A DNA stretch of 64,000 nucleotides from assembly GCF_003259695.1 (NCBI RefSeq), contig NZ_PZJH01000001.1:930001-994000 (forward strand), written 5' to 3'. The translations under genes were made by a program, and so were the position numbers. Shown in pieces: positions 28,404 through 37,284 of the stretch; the first letter of the stretch is position 1; each line of letters starts with the position of its first letter. This DNA is from Macrococcus epidermidis. Lineage in GTDB: Bacteria; Bacillota; Bacilli; Staphylococcales; Staphylococcaceae. Under the pieces are notes generated by a model, which saw only the letters and a list, made by a program, of their open reading frames with translations, searched no databases and was not told where the DNA came from.

Positions 28404-29807
28404 TTATTTCCAGTCTGTATGGAATACGCCTTCCTTATCTTTACGTTCATAAGTGTGCGCACCGAAATAATCACGTTGTGCCTGAATTAAGTTTGCAGGT
28501 AAATCTTTTGATGTATAAGAATCAAAATAATTAATTGCTGCTGCAAAACTTGGTGCTGGTGTACCTGTAGTGATTGCAGTAGCTGCCACCTTACGTAAAC
28601 TCGTTTGATACTTTTCTACAACTTCTTTGAAATATGGGTCTAATAATAAGTTTTGTAAATCTGCGTTATTATCATATGCTTCTTTAATCTTTTGTAAGAA
28701 TTGTGCACGAATGATACAACCTTCACGCCAGATCATTGCTAAATCACCTAACTGTAAGTTCCAGTTATAAGCTTCACTTGCAGCTCTCATCTGTGCAAAA
28801 CCTTGTGCATAGCAACAAATTTTACTCATATATAATGCTTCACGAATTGCTTCTAAAAATTCAGCTTTATCCCCTTCGAAGTTTGTTTTATTTGAGTTGA
28901 TATTTTGACTCGCAACAATTCTTTCGTCTTTTTGACTAGAGGTGAAACGTGCAAATACACTTTCTGTGATTATTGTTAATGGCTGACCTAAGTCTAATGC
29001 GTTAATTGATGTCCATTTACCTGTTCCTTTTTGACCAGCTTTATCCATTACTTTTTCAACGAGTGGCGTACCATCTTCATCTAATTTCTTGAAGATATCA
29101 GCTGTGATTTCGATTAAGTAGCTATCTAATTCGCCTTCATTCCATGATTTAAATGTATCAGCGATTTCTTCATTTGACATAGCTAATACATTTTTCATTA
29201 AATCATAACTCTCAGCGATTAACTGCATATCTGCATATTCAATACCGTTGTGTACCATTTTAACGTAATGACCGGCACCATCTGGACCAATATAAGCAAC
29301 ACATGGTTTGCCGTCTTCAGCTTTAGCAGCAATAGATTCTAGAATAGGTCTAACAAGTTCATATGCCTCTTTTTGACCACCTGGCATAATTGAAGGGCCA
29401 TGTAATGCGCCTTCTTCACCACCTGAAACACCAGTACCGATGAAATTGAATCCTTTTTCTGAAAGATATGCATTACGACGAATCGTATCGTTGTAGTTAG
29501 TGTTACCACCATCGATTAAAATATCACCTTGATCTAATAATGGAATCAAGCTTTCGATTGTTGCATCTGTTGCTTCCCCAGCTTTAACCATCATCATGAT
29601 TTTACGTGGCTTTTCAAGGCTATTTACGAATTCTTCGAGAGAGTATGTTGGGAAAATATTTTTACCAACTGATTCTTTCATCATCTCTTCAGTTTTTTCC
29701 TTTGAACGGTTAAATACTGAAACAGTATTTCCGCGTGATTCTATATTCCACGCTAAATTTTTACCCATTACGGCTAAACCGATTACACCTATTTGTTGTT
29801 TACTCAT
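28404..29807 (-). CDS. gnd: 6-phosphogluconate dehydrogenase (decarboxylating)
   Basis: Third step of the oxidative pentose phosphate pathway, giving ribulose 5-phosphate, CO2 and NADPH. NADP-binding [23 protein letters not shown], the catalytic Lys in [11 protein letters not shown], and the C-terminal YFGAHTYER are all diagnostic. Length 467 is normal. AGAGGTA precedes the ATG. Confidence 0.96.
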   Translation of the reverse strand: MSKQQIGVIGLAVMGKNLAWNIESRGNTVSVFNRSKEKTEEMMKESVGKNIFPTYSLEEFVNSLEKPRKIMMMVKAGEATDATIESLIPLLDQGDILIDGGNTNYNDTIRRNAYLSEKGFNFIGTGVSGGEEGALHGPSIMPGGQKEAYELVRPILESIAAKAEDGKPCVAYIGPDGAGHYVKMVHNGIEYADMQLIAESYDLMKNVLAMSNEEIADTFKSWNEGELDSYLIEITADIFKKLDEDGTPLVEKVMDKAGQKGTGKWTSINALDLGQPLTIITESVFARFTSSQKDERIVASQNINSNKTNFEGDKAEFLEAIREALYMSKICCYAQGFAQMRAASEAYNWNLQLGDLAMIWREGCIIRAQFLQKIKEAYDNNADLQNLLLDPYFKEVVEKYQTSLRKVAATAITTGTPAPSFAAAINYFDSYTSKDLPANLIQAQRDYFGAHTYERKDKEGVFHTDWK

Positions 29808-29867
29808 AATATACCTCTTTCAAATGAATTTTCATGATTATTATAGCACATGTCTATATTGTTTTAA

Positions 29868-30971
29868 CTAAACAAGCTTAATGATTTCAATTACTTGTTC
29901 TGTTAATTTATTTAATTCATCAATCGGCATCTTTTCATTTACCGTATGAATATCCTGATAGCCGACAGCTAATACAACAGTTGGAACAAACTTGTTAATA
30001 AAGTTAGCATCACTACCCCCACCGTTAGATACAACTTCTGGTGTTCTACCAACACGTTCAGCTGCTTGACTTGCAATCTCGATAACCTTGCTTGTTTTTT
30101 CAACATTGAATGAAGGATAATTAACTTTAACCTCAACATCAGCTTTACCACCAAGTTCTGCTGCAGCAGTTAGGATCGCTTCTTTCATGTGTGCAACTTG
30201 TGCTTCCATTTTACTATCAACTAAACTACGCGCTTCAGCAACAATATAACATTTTTCAGCGACGATATTTGTTCTTGAACCACCTTCAATCGTACCTATA
30301 TTAGCAGTCGTTTCTGCATCTATTCTACCTAGTTTCATATTACTGATTGCACGTGAAGCAATGTTTATCGCACTCACGCCGTTTTCTGGGGCCACACCTG
30401 CATGTGCCGTAACACCTGTAATTTCAATGTTAAGCGTTGCGTTTGTTGGCGCCTGGTTTACAATTGTACCAACTTTACCACCAGCATCCAATGCATAGCC
30501 AAGTTTCGCATCAAATTTAGAACCATCTAATACACTAGCACCTATTAAATGAGATTCTTCTCCAACAGAAATAACAACTTCAATATCACCATGTGGGATT
30601 TGTTCTTCATTAATCGTTCGAATTGCTTCAATCATTGCAGCAATCCCCGCTTTATCATCTGCACCAAGAATCGTAGAACCATCTGTATGAATGACATTAT
30701 CTGTAATAATCGGGTTTATGCCATTACCAGGTGTAACAGTATCCATATGACAAGATAGCAAGATTGTCTCCTGATCTGTTGTCCCTTTTAATTTCATAAT
30801 CAGATTGCCCGCACCAAAACCTGTTTTGCTTTGTGTATCATCTTCAGTGACTTCAAAGCCAAGCTCTTCATATAAAGTTTTTAAATGATTTGCAATCTCA
30901 CGTTCATTACCACTCTCGCTATCAATCTTTACAAGTTCAATAAAAGTATCCACTAATCTTTGCTGGTTCAT
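29868..30971 (-). CDS. PepT-like M20 family peptidase
   Basis: Zn-dependent aminopeptidase of the M20 family, close to Bacillus YqjE and the staphylococcal peptidase T-like protein. Metal-site segments are visible: SCHMDTVTPG, GADDKAGIAA, and GEESHLIG with the catalytic Glu, followed by the dimerisation domain (about 180-290). The 367 residues are shorter than classical PepT. The ATG at 30971 has GAGGAG 8 nt upstream. Probably a di- or tripeptidase; exact specificity is unproven. Confidence 0.85.
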   Translation of the reverse strand: MNQQRLVDTFIELVKIDSESGNEREIANHLKTLYEELGFEVTEDDTQSKTGFGAGNLIMKLKGTTDQETILLSCHMDTVTPGNGINPIITDNVIHTDGSTILGADDKAGIAAMIEAIRTINEEQIPHGDIEVVISVGEESHLIGASVLDGSKFDAKLGYALDAGGKVGTIVNQAPTNATLNIEITGVTAHAGVAPENGVSAINIASRAISNMKLGRIDAETTANIGTIEGGSRTNIVAEKCYIVAEARSLVDSKMEAQVAHMKEAILTAAAELGGKADVEVKVNYPSFNVEKTSKVIEIASQAAERVGRTPEVVSNGGGSDANFINKFVPTVVLAVGYQDIHTVNEKMPIDELNKLTEQVIEIIKLV

Positions 30972-31097
30972 TGACAACACTCCTCAAAATATTATTTATA
31001 TTTATCGTACCAAACAACTGTTCATCAATAAAGGATAAGACGTAAAATCAATTATTTGATATAATAAATAAAACGCACTTATGAAAGGAAGTACAGA

Positions 31098-31199
31098 ATG
31101 AATAACAAAACAGCACGCAAAGTCTTTATCATCGTCTTACTTGTATTAATTGTTGCAGCTTTAGTACTTAGCGCTGTATTACCATATCTTAATATGTAA
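31098..31199 (+). CDS. 33-aa single-pass membrane peptide, Prli42/DUF4044-like
   Basis: Short gene with a good AAAGGAAG ribosome-binding site. The peptide has a basic N-terminus (MNNKTARK) and one transmembrane helix (residues about 9-28) ending in LPYLNM. Charge pattern and length resemble Prli42, the membrane peptide described as linked to the Listeria stressosome, but the sequence is too short for certainty. It stands between a PepT-like gene and a transporter, has its own terminator, and diverges from the peptidase gene. Confidence 0.6.
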   Translation: MNNKTARKVFIIVLLVLIVAALVLSAVLPYLNM

Positions 31200-31230
31200 A
31201 AAACTGAGAATAATTTCTCAACGTTTTTTA
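31198..31230. terminator. terminator after the 33-aa gene
   Basis: TGAGAA pairs with TTCTCA around TAAT. The outer part AAAAAC/GTTTTT pairs after a 2-nt bulge, and T6 follows. It overlaps the stop codon of the convergent transporter gene and may serve both. Confidence 0.65.
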
Positions 31231-32196
31231 GTACATCTTTAAAGAACCAAATTTAGATTTAATCATTAAATAACTTTCAATCTCTTTTAGCAGCTGGATT
31301 GCAGCTGAACGAGATTTTAATCGCTCATGTGAATCCGGTAATGGATAATTATCAAGATCCAGCATTATCTCATATAAATCATGTAATCTTATTGCAGTAA
31401 AATTATTACTTGTAATATTATTTGATAGATCCTCTAATAATCCGCTACACTGCATATGTAGCTTATCTTTACAGCTTATATCATTGATCAGATGTGTCAT
31501 GCGTGCCAAAAGTTCAAGTTGAGATTCACGCATATCAAAATAATGATAATACGAATTATCATTACGTGAAAAATGATTCTCGACTTCCATATAGGCAAGT
31601 GACTTTGCACGTTCAATCGTTTCATGCAGCTTATCAATATCATTTGTGTTCAATACAATTTCAGGATGCTTTAACGCATCGCTCAATCGGCTGACAATAA
31701 CCTGAAATTCCATCTCTATCGCACGTTTATAACCATTTAATGCATTGTTGTGATTCGGCATATAAAGATTTAAAATTAAAGCGATGCCCATACCTACACA
31801 AAGTAATAGAAATTCATTAACAGCTAATGCCCAGTCGATATGACCTGAATTAAAGCAATGTAGAATGATAACGATACTTGTGACAACACCTTCTTGTATA
31901 CCGAACATTACTGTAACAGGAATAAACAGTAAGACGAGAATACCGAGGACAACCGGATTAAAGCCTAAATTCATAAAGAAAATATATGAAAACAAAATAC
32001 CAAGCAAGCACGAGAAAAATCTCGCACTTGCAGCTTCTAAAGATTTAACTTTTGTATTCTTCACACAAAGAACGACTAAAATAGCAGCAGATGAGAAATT
32101 CTCGAGACCCATCATCTTACAGATGATTACGCCGAGAGACATACCGAAAGCAGTCTTAATCGTACGCGAACCAATCTTATAAGGCTTAATCTTCAT
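31228..32196 (-). CDS. aromatic acid exporter family (FUSC/DUF939-like) membrane protein
   Basis: Polytopic protein of 322 residues. The first 140 residues hold four to five transmembrane helices with the family opening RTIKTAFGMSLGVIICK; the rest is a soluble helical domain. The family is related to aromatic acid efflux proteins, but no substrate is known here. The ATG at 32196 follows the brxB stop by 7 nt, with GAGGAA inside the end of brxB, so it is probably expressed with brxB. Confidence 0.75.
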   Translation of the reverse strand: MKIKPYKIGSRTIKTAFGMSLGVIICKMMGLENFSSAAILVVLCVKNTKVKSLEAASARFFSCLLGILFSYIFFMNLGFNPVVLGILVLLFIPVTVMFGIQEGVVTSIVIILHCFNSGHIDWALAVNEFLLLCVGMGIALILNLYMPNHNNALNGYKRAIEMEFQVIVSRLSDALKHPEIVLNTNDIDKLHETIERAKSLAYMEVENHFSRNDNSYYHYFDMRESQLELLARMTHLINDISCKDKLHMQCSGLLEDLSNNITSNNFTAIRLHDLYEIMLDLDNYPLPDSHERLKSRSAAIQLLKEIESYLMIKSKFGSLKMY

Positions 32197-32203
32197 GAAT
32201 GAA

Positions 32204-32641
32204 TTAACGTTCCTCACAATGCTCTTCAAATAAAGCTTGAATGTTTGTAATAACACTCATTGGATCGTGACCTTCTATTTCATGTCTTTCGATCATTTTT
32301 ACAATCTTACCATCTTTAAGTAAAGCAAATGATGGACTGCTTGGTGGATAACCTTCAAAGTAATCACGAGCTGTTTCAGTCGCTTCTTTATCCTGACCAG
32401 CAAATACAGTTACTAATTGATCAGGTAATTTATCATAATGTAATGCATGCGCAGCAGCAGGACGAGCGATACCGCCAGCACAACCACATACAGAGTTGAT
32501 CATAACAAATGTTGTACCAGGTTTATCAAACGTTTCTTTAACCGCTTCAGGCGTTGTTAACTGTTTGTAACCCGCAGTTTCGATTTCTTGACGTGCATTG
32601 TTTACGAAATCTTCCATAAACATATTAAAATTCATATCCAT
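32204..32641 (-). CDS. brxB: bacilliredoxin BrxB (YqiW/YphP family)
   Basis: Thiol oxidoreductase that removes bacillithiol from protein mixed disulfides. The conserved CGC motif (Cys52, Cys54 in SVCGCAGG) and the C-terminal GHDPMSVI block identify the family, and 145 residues is the length of Bacillus BrxB. The ATG at 32641 follows AGAGGTG. YpdA, which recycles bacillithiol disulfide, is encoded at 3.3-4.3 kb in this window, so two steps of the bacillithiol cycle are present. Confidence 0.9.
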   Translation of the reverse strand: MDMNFNMFMEDFVNNARQEIETAGYKQLTTPEAVKETFDKPGTTFVMINSVCGCAGGIARPAAAHALHYDKLPDQLVTVFAGQDKEATETARDYFEGYPPSSPSFALLKDGKIVKMIERHEIEGHDPMSVITNIQALFEEHCEER

Positions 32642-32877
32642 TGATAAAACACCTCTTCTAAATTGATACAACTATCATAACGAATAAAGACCGTTAAATC
32701 TAGTGATTAATTCGTGAAATATTAAAAGGTGTAGATAATATATAGCTTATTGATTGCTAGAAGCGTATAACATAATATTTCATATTCGCGGTTGTTCGTT
32801 TGCTAACTTACTCAATGATATATAACAGTTGTATAATTGAAATAATCTATGATTAATTAATAAGCATCCCTATTTTA

Positions 32878-32906
32878 TTGACATACACACCGCGCTTCAT
32901 TACTAT
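32878..32906 (+). promoter_or_regulatory. sigma-A promoter of the GNAT-CHAP operon
   Basis: Consensus TTGACA (32878-32883), a 17-nt spacer and TACTAT (32901-32906), 29 nt before the ATG. The rest of the 32642-32877 gap is AT-rich and holds nothing else I recognise. Confidence 0.75.
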
Positions 32907-32934
32907 TTACAGTAATCTTAAAGGAGGTATCCTT

Positions 32935-33420
32935 ATGCCTAATACAATTCAAATCAGATCAATCCAACAAAAAGATAATCCCATCATCCATAAAATCATT
33001 CAAACGTCTCTTGAATCGTTCAACTTAGATATCCCTGGATCAGCATACTTTGACCCAGAACTAGCACAACTATCATCATATTATGGTGAACGTAAATATG
33101 CCCAATACTGGATAGCAGAGCAAAATGGAGAAGTTTTAGGTGGTGTTGGCATTGCTCCATTTAGTGAAGATGGGACGATATGTGAACTTCAAAAACTCTA
33201 TCTTTCAGAATCTTCACAAGGTAAAGGTATCTCTAAACTATTAATGGACCAGGCATTAGCATTTGCTTCACACTATTATAAGTCATGTTATTTAGAAACA
33301 ATGAGTAAGCTAGAAGTTGCATGTATACTCTATGAAAAGTATGGATTCAAATTATTAGAACAACCAATCGAAGGCAGTGACCATTCAGCAATGGATCGCT
33401 GGTATATAAAATCACTATGA
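32935..33420 (+). CDS. GNAT family N-acetyltransferase
   Basis: Acetyl-CoA-dependent acetyltransferase of 161 residues. Motif A is LQKLYLSESSQGKGISKLLM, with the Q/R-x-x-G-x-G/A loop as QGKGIS; motif B is YEKYGFKLL. The substrate is unknown. The ATG at 32935 follows a perfect AAAGGAGGT. Its stop overlaps the CHAP gene start by 4 nt (ATGA). Confidence 0.85.
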   Translation: MPNTIQIRSIQQKDNPIIHKIIQTSLESFNLDIPGSAYFDPELAQLSSYYGERKYAQYWIAEQNGEVLGGVGIAPFSEDGTICELQKLYLSESSQGKGISKLLMDQALAFASHYYKSCYLETMSKLEVACILYEKYGFKLLEQPIEGSDHSAMDRWYIKSL

Positions 33421-33899
33421 AAAGAATAATCTCATTCTTCATTATATTATTATCATTATTTCTGCTTTTTATAAATCAAGATAGGATAATCGATAACTAC
33501 AACACATTACGCATTGAACTTATGCCAGATCCGATGGCTATAAATACTTATGATAAAGGACAATGTACTTATTATGTATTTGATAAAGTAAAGAAAGACG
33601 GCAACATGATAGAACGATCCTGGCGTGATGCCAAGCACTGGGCGAAACTTGCTAAACAAGATGGATATACTGTAAACCATTCGCCACGAAAAGGTGCGTT
33701 ACTTCAATCACCAAGAGGCACGCAAGGTCATGTAGCATACATTGAACATGTATATCAAAACGGTAATGTAAAAGTTTCAGAGATGAATTATACACAGCCA
33801 TATGAAATAACAGAGCGTATTATATATAAGAAAGATCTATCGAGATATAAAATTATCCATCCAAAGATAAATCCAAAAAAAGTACTAACTGATATATAA
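33417..33899 (+). CDS. secreted or membrane-anchored CHAP-domain protein
   Basis: A 160-residue exported protein with an N-terminal hydrophobic segment (about 4-21) and a CHAP cysteine peptidase/amidase fold: catalytic Cys in GQCTYYVF, His in QGHVAYIE, and a polar residue in SEMNY. CHAP proteins usually cut peptidoglycan amide or cross-bridge bonds, so a small wall hydrolase is likely. No extra wall-binding domain is present. Coupled to the GNAT gene upstream. Confidence 0.8.
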   Translation: MKRIISFFIILLSLFLLFINQDRIIDNYNTLRIELMPDPMAINTYDKGQCTYYVFDKVKKDGNMIERSWRDAKHWAKLAKQDGYTVNHSPRKGALLQSPRGTQGHVAYIEHVYQNGNVKVSEMNYTQPYEITERIIYKKDLSRYKIIHPKINPKKVLTDI

Positions 33900-33917
33900 A
33901 CAGCTGGTACTTTTTTG
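33875..33917 (+). terminator. terminator of the GNAT-CHAP operon
   Basis: AAAAAAGTAC pairs with GTACTTTTTT around an inner CTG/CAG stem. It overlaps the end of the CHAP gene. Confidence 0.65.
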
Positions 33918-33968
33918 ATCTTATTAATACAATAAATTATTACCATTCTATAATAATAATAAGATAAT

Positions 33969-34184
33969 CTACTTTTCTTCATCAAACTCTCTTACTTTTA
34001 CATCTTTTGTCGTTTCATCTCTTAATTGAAATAACATGATAAAACAGATAACAATTAAGCTTGCTGGTATGATAAACGGTAAATAATTTAAAAACTCATT
34101 GTCGTGAATTCTTACCAAATAATAAATGAAAAACATCCAGCATGCATTTAAAAATAAAATAAATAGTTTGTCTCCAAAATTCAT
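33969..34184 (-). CDS. small two-helix membrane protein, 71 aa
   Basis: Unrecognised protein with two transmembrane helices (about 8-26 and 36-56) and a charged C-terminus (RDETTKDVKVREFDEEK). AGAGGTGG lies just before the ATG at 34184. It begins 13 nt after the stop of the signal-anchored protein gene upstream and is probably co-transcribed with it. Confidence 0.6.
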   Translation of the reverse strand: MNFGDKLFILFLNACWMFFIYYLVRIHDNEFLNYLPFIIPASLIVICFIMLFQLRDETTKDVKVREFDEEK

Positions 34185-34197
34185 ATTATCCACCTCT

Positions 34198-35112
34198 TTA
34201 TTTAATATTGACTGTTATTGAACCCACATTACCTACTTCATGTCTAATACTGTTCTTTGATGATGCTACAATTTCATTCCCTATCGTAATATCTAATTGC
34301 TGACCATCAATTTTAAGTGATTTATTAAAGGTTTGCATACGCTTTGATATTAATAAATCATCAACAACACGTGTTACCATACGCCCTCCACCACTATTGT
34401 GAATAACAGCTACCGCACCATATTGATTACCATCCATCTCATAATCAGCAATCATAACTTTAAGATTTTTAGGATTATATGGGGGCGTTAGAGTTACTAC
34501 AGCCATTTCTAATGCATTCAGACTTTCAATATATTCATTTGAAATAATATCATCTAATCTTTGTGTATTATGTATAATCTGGTCTGTAAATTTAACCGTA
34601 AGATTTGTTGCTTCATCAATCACGCCAGATTCATATTTTTCAAGTTTATCATCTTCGTTATGCCCAGCATAGAATGTCGAAACAGTATTGCCAATGACAG
34701 TTTTCTTTGTTATACCTGTCATACCTTCTTCTAATTGGATGCCTGTATCCACAATATCTAGATGATATGTTTTTGATTGCGAATTATAAATGGCATATCC
34801 AAAAGCGTAATTTTTGTTTTTGTCATTTTTATCTTTCTCACTAACAAATATAGAGTAAAATTTAGGATTTGATTGCTTATCTGGATTTACAATCATACCT
34901 TCACTCTTTGAATGAGGAAAAAGCTTTTCTTTAAAATCTTTCATCGCAGCTTCACCATTTGCATACGCGTTACTTTCCAATTGTTTAATCAGTAAGCTCT
35001 CTTTTATCGGTTTAGATTTAACTTCTTTTTTTGTAGACTCAGAATACAAGATTCCTGCTGCGATTAGAAAAATGATTATAACAGAAGTTATTACACGTTT
35101 TGTGAAAGTCAT
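34198..35112 (-). CDS. signal-anchored extracytoplasmic protein of unknown function
   Basis: Protein of 304 residues with an N-terminal signal anchor (about 5-22) and no lipobox Cys. The rest is predicted to be outside the cell, polar, with no motif I recognise; a GYAIYNSQSKTYHLDIVDTG segment recalls small CamS-like or pheromone lipoprotein folds, but the lack of Cys argues against a lipoprotein. The ATG at 35112 has AGGAGG 7 nt upstream. Likely in an operon with the 71-aa membrane protein. Confidence 0.55.
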   Translation of the reverse strand: MTFTKRVITSVIIIFLIAAGILYSESTKKEVKSKPIKESLLIKQLESNAYANGEAAMKDFKEKLFPHSKSEGMIVNPDKQSNPKFYSIFVSEKDKNDKNKNYAFGYAIYNSQSKTYHLDIVDTGIQLEEGMTGITKKTVIGNTVSTFYAGHNEDDKLEKYESGVIDEATNLTVKFTDQIIHNTQRLDDIISNEYIESLNALEMAVVTLTPPYNPKNLKVMIADYEMDGNQYGAVAVIHNSGGGRMVTRVVDDLLISKRMQTFNKSLKIDGQQLDITIGNEIVASSKNSIRHEVGNVGSITVNIK

Positions 35113-35204
35113 CTTCATCCCTCCTCGTATTTTAAATTGATATTACCATAGTTTAACACTTAATTACATATATTATATAATTAACTTAATATGACAGTAA
35201 ATAT

Positions 35205-35237
35205 ATAAAAAAATCTATCCAAAACTATGGATAGATT
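35205..35237 (-). terminator. orphan terminator downstream of the decayed DJ-1/PfpI copy
   Basis: AATCTATCCA pairs perfectly with TGGATAGATT around a 6-nt loop, and on the minus strand seven T follow. The only thing upstream of it on that strand is the pseudogene remnant at 35266-35341, so it is probably its former terminator; it could now end the GNAT transcript from 35456-36010. Confidence 0.7.
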
Positions 35238-35265
35238 GTAATATATATATTCTTTCGTAAAATAA

Positions 35266-35341
35266 TTACTGAATTGCATTCCAGACTTTCTTAGCCACGC
35301 CTTATGGCGATTGTGGATTTTGTCCGGTTATTATTTTTATA
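35266..35341 (-). pseudogene. 3'-end remnant of a second DJ-1/PfpI (Hsp31-like) gene
   Basis: On the minus strand the segment reads ITGQNPQSP-stop-GVAKKVWNAIQ-stop. The intact gene at 36156-36827 ends ITGQNPQSPKIVAKKVWSAIK. About 25 codons are recognisable, with an in-frame TAA where the intact copy has Lys. Nothing of the N-terminal part is left. The remainder of the 35113-35455 gap has no other recognisable content apart from the terminator. Confidence 0.8.
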
Positions 35342-35455
35342 TTATTATCATAAAACACCTTAATTGAAATGATTAGAGTATTAAATATTATTACTTTGAT
35401 ATTCATACTTTAATTACACTACGAATTTGAACATACTTTCCAAAAAGTACGATTG

Positions 35456-36010
35456 TTATAATTCTTTAATCATTAATGTATCTTCATCTCTAACAGCAAT
35501 TGGTTTAAATCCAATATTTTTATATAATTGTTGTGCATAATTTCCATTCGTAACACTTAATGAAATTCCATTAACATTATTATTTTTTAATAAATAAATT
35601 AATTGTTCCATAAGAACTTTTCCTAAACCTTGTTTTCGAAAATCTGGTAATATCGAAATATTTAATTCAACAAAATCATCCTTATAGAACCCATAACTTT
35701 TATCAGTTTCATTAAATTGTCTACACCATGCTAATCCTATTACTCTATTATTTATTACTGCTGCCATAGTATAATCATCTTTTCTTCCAAAATCTTCATA
35801 ATACTTTAATAATTCTTTTTTATCTACGATTGATTTATTAGGTTTTTTACTCCCTTCAGGTACATAAATTGCATGGTACAAAAATTCTTTTATAATGGAA
35901 TATTCTTTTTTATCTAAAGATCGTATCCAAACTTCAGGTACATCTTTTTCCATTTTTGTATATTCTAGAATCTTCTCTGCATCTTTTACTTCAACCGATC
36001 GTATTATCAT
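35456..36010 (-). CDS. GNAT family N-acetyltransferase
   Basis: Acetyltransferase of 184 residues. Motif A is VELNISILPDFRKQGLGKVL with the RKQGLG acetyl-CoA loop; motif B is YKNIGFKPI. Substrate unknown. AGAGGTGAG precedes the ATG. It lies between the intact DJ-1/PfpI gene and the remnant of a second copy, so it may have arrived or been trapped during the duplication. Confidence 0.82.
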   Translation of the reverse strand: MIIRSVEVKDAEKILEYTKMEKDVPEVWIRSLDKKEYSIIKEFLYHAIYVPEGSKKPNKSIVDKKELLKYYEDFGRKDDYTMAAVINNRVIGLAWCRQFNETDKSYGFYKDDFVELNISILPDFRKQGLGKVLMEQLIYLLKNNNVNGISLSVTNGNYAQQLYKNIGFKPIAVRDEDTLMIKEL

Positions 36011-36094
36011 AATCTCACCTCTCTAAATTTTTTTATAATTATATCACTTTAAATTAATAATATTCTAAAAAAAAATTATAAAAAAGTTAAACTC

Positions 36095-36132
36095 CATAAA
36101 AAACAAACCATCCAAATATAGACAGTCTGTTT
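36095..36132 (-). terminator. terminator of the DJ-1/PfpI gene
   Basis: On the minus strand a 12-bp stem with three G-U pairs (36132-36121 with 36112-36101) encloses an 8-nt loop and is followed by TTTTTTAT. Confidence 0.65.
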
Positions 36133-36155
36133 ACATAATATTGTTATATTAGAAT

Positions 36156-36827
36156 TTACTTAATTGCACTCCAAACTTTCTTCGCAACAATTTTAGGTGA
36201 TTGTGGATTTTGTCCAGTAATGATATTACCATCCTGAACGACTTTCGAAGCCATCGGTAATACCGCTTTTTTATAATTCGCACCCTTCTTCTTAAGCTCA
36301 TCTTCTAATAGAAATGGTACTTTATTAGTCTTTCTTACTATCTGTTCTTCTAGATTAGAGAATCCGGTTAACTCTGTATCTTTCAAACGATTGTCCTCAA
36401 AGTTCAGTAAAGCTGCTGCACCATGACATACAGATGATATCACTTTCTTTTCTTTATCTATTTCTTTAAGAATTCGAGAAATATCTTCGTTATCAACGAA
36501 ATCAAACACAGTACCATGTCCACCAGTAAAGTAAACTGCGTCGTAATCACTTACATCCTCTTCATGTATAGACTTTGTATTATCTAATAATTTCATAAAC
36601 TCAGGATCTTCCATGTAATTCTTAGTCTTATAATCTAACATCAAAGTACTCACGCTAAATGGATCAATCGGTACTTTACCACCATTAACACTGTATAAAT
36701 CTATCTCAACGTCTTTGTCTTTAAAATAATCATAAAAATGAACAAGCTCACCTAACCATAAACCTGTTTTTTCCTCTAAACCTTTATAATGATCTGTATT
36801 TGTATTTATAATCATAATTTTTTTCAT
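36156..36827 (-). CDS. DJ-1/PfpI family protein (Hsp31-like)
   Basis: Class I glutamine-amidotransferase-like protein of 223 residues. The nucleophile elbow is SSVCHGAAALL with the catalytic Cys-His pair, and a conserved Glu lies in LEEKTGLWLGE. Length and the N-terminal TNTDHYKG segment are like Hsp31-type glyoxalase III/chaperone proteins rather than short PfpI. It could detoxify methylglyoxal or act on glycated proteins. A decayed second 3' end lies 0.8 kb away. Confidence 0.8.
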   Translation of the reverse strand: MKKIMIINTNTDHYKGLEEKTGLWLGELVHFYDYFKDKDVEIDLYSVNGGKVPIDPFSVSTLMLDYKTKNYMEDPEFMKLLDNTKSIHEEDVSDYDAVYFTGGHGTVFDFVDNEDISRILKEIDKEKKVISSVCHGAAALLNFEDNRLKDTELTGFSNLEEQIVRKTNKVPFLLEDELKKKGANYKKAVLPMASKVVQDGNIITGQNPQSPKIVAKKVWSAIK

Positions 36828-36880
36828 TTAAATTCACTCCTAAAAAATATATACATATATATACCCATATTCATATGTAA

Positions 36881-37120
36881 TTAATACTTTTTTGGTTTAT
36901 ACATATAATACAAAACAGCAAATAAAGTATAGAGAATAGCAATTGTAAAAATCATTTGTAGTATATTTATTAAAAAATTGATTAAAGGTGCTTCTGATAA
37001 ATATTCAATTCCACCATAAAAAAATGGTAAATGATCACTTAACAAAAGCGCGTAGAGAAATCCAATTAGAATGCCATATAAAAAATGCTTTAAGAGATAT
37101 TTTTCAAAAATTGAATACAT
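36881..37120 (-). CDS. small membrane protein, 79 aa
   Basis: Unrecognised protein with two hydrophobic segments (about 13-31 and 43-70) and a short basic C-terminus (YMYKPKKY). The ATG at 37120 is preceded by GGGGTG. No recognised domain. It lies upstream of the DJ-1/PfpI gene on the same strand and may share its transcript. Confidence 0.5.
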   Translation of the reverse strand: MYSIFEKYLLKHFLYGILIGFLYALLLSDHLPFFYGGIEYLSEAPLINFLINILQMIFTIAILYTLFAVLYYMYKPKKY

Positions 37121-37284
37121 AATATACACCCCTATTTTAAAATGGATAATAAGTAATTTAATACCATTATAAGTTACCATGTTAATTTAATCTATCAAAT
37201 ATTTACACTACATATCATGTTTTGACTATATTTTACATTTATGATTAAATGGTTACAAGAACTTTTAAGATCGGAGTTATAAAA

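Noticed and set aside
34198-35112. Lipoprotein assignment for the signal-anchored protein
   Set aside because: There is no Cys after the hydrophobic segment, so no lipobox.
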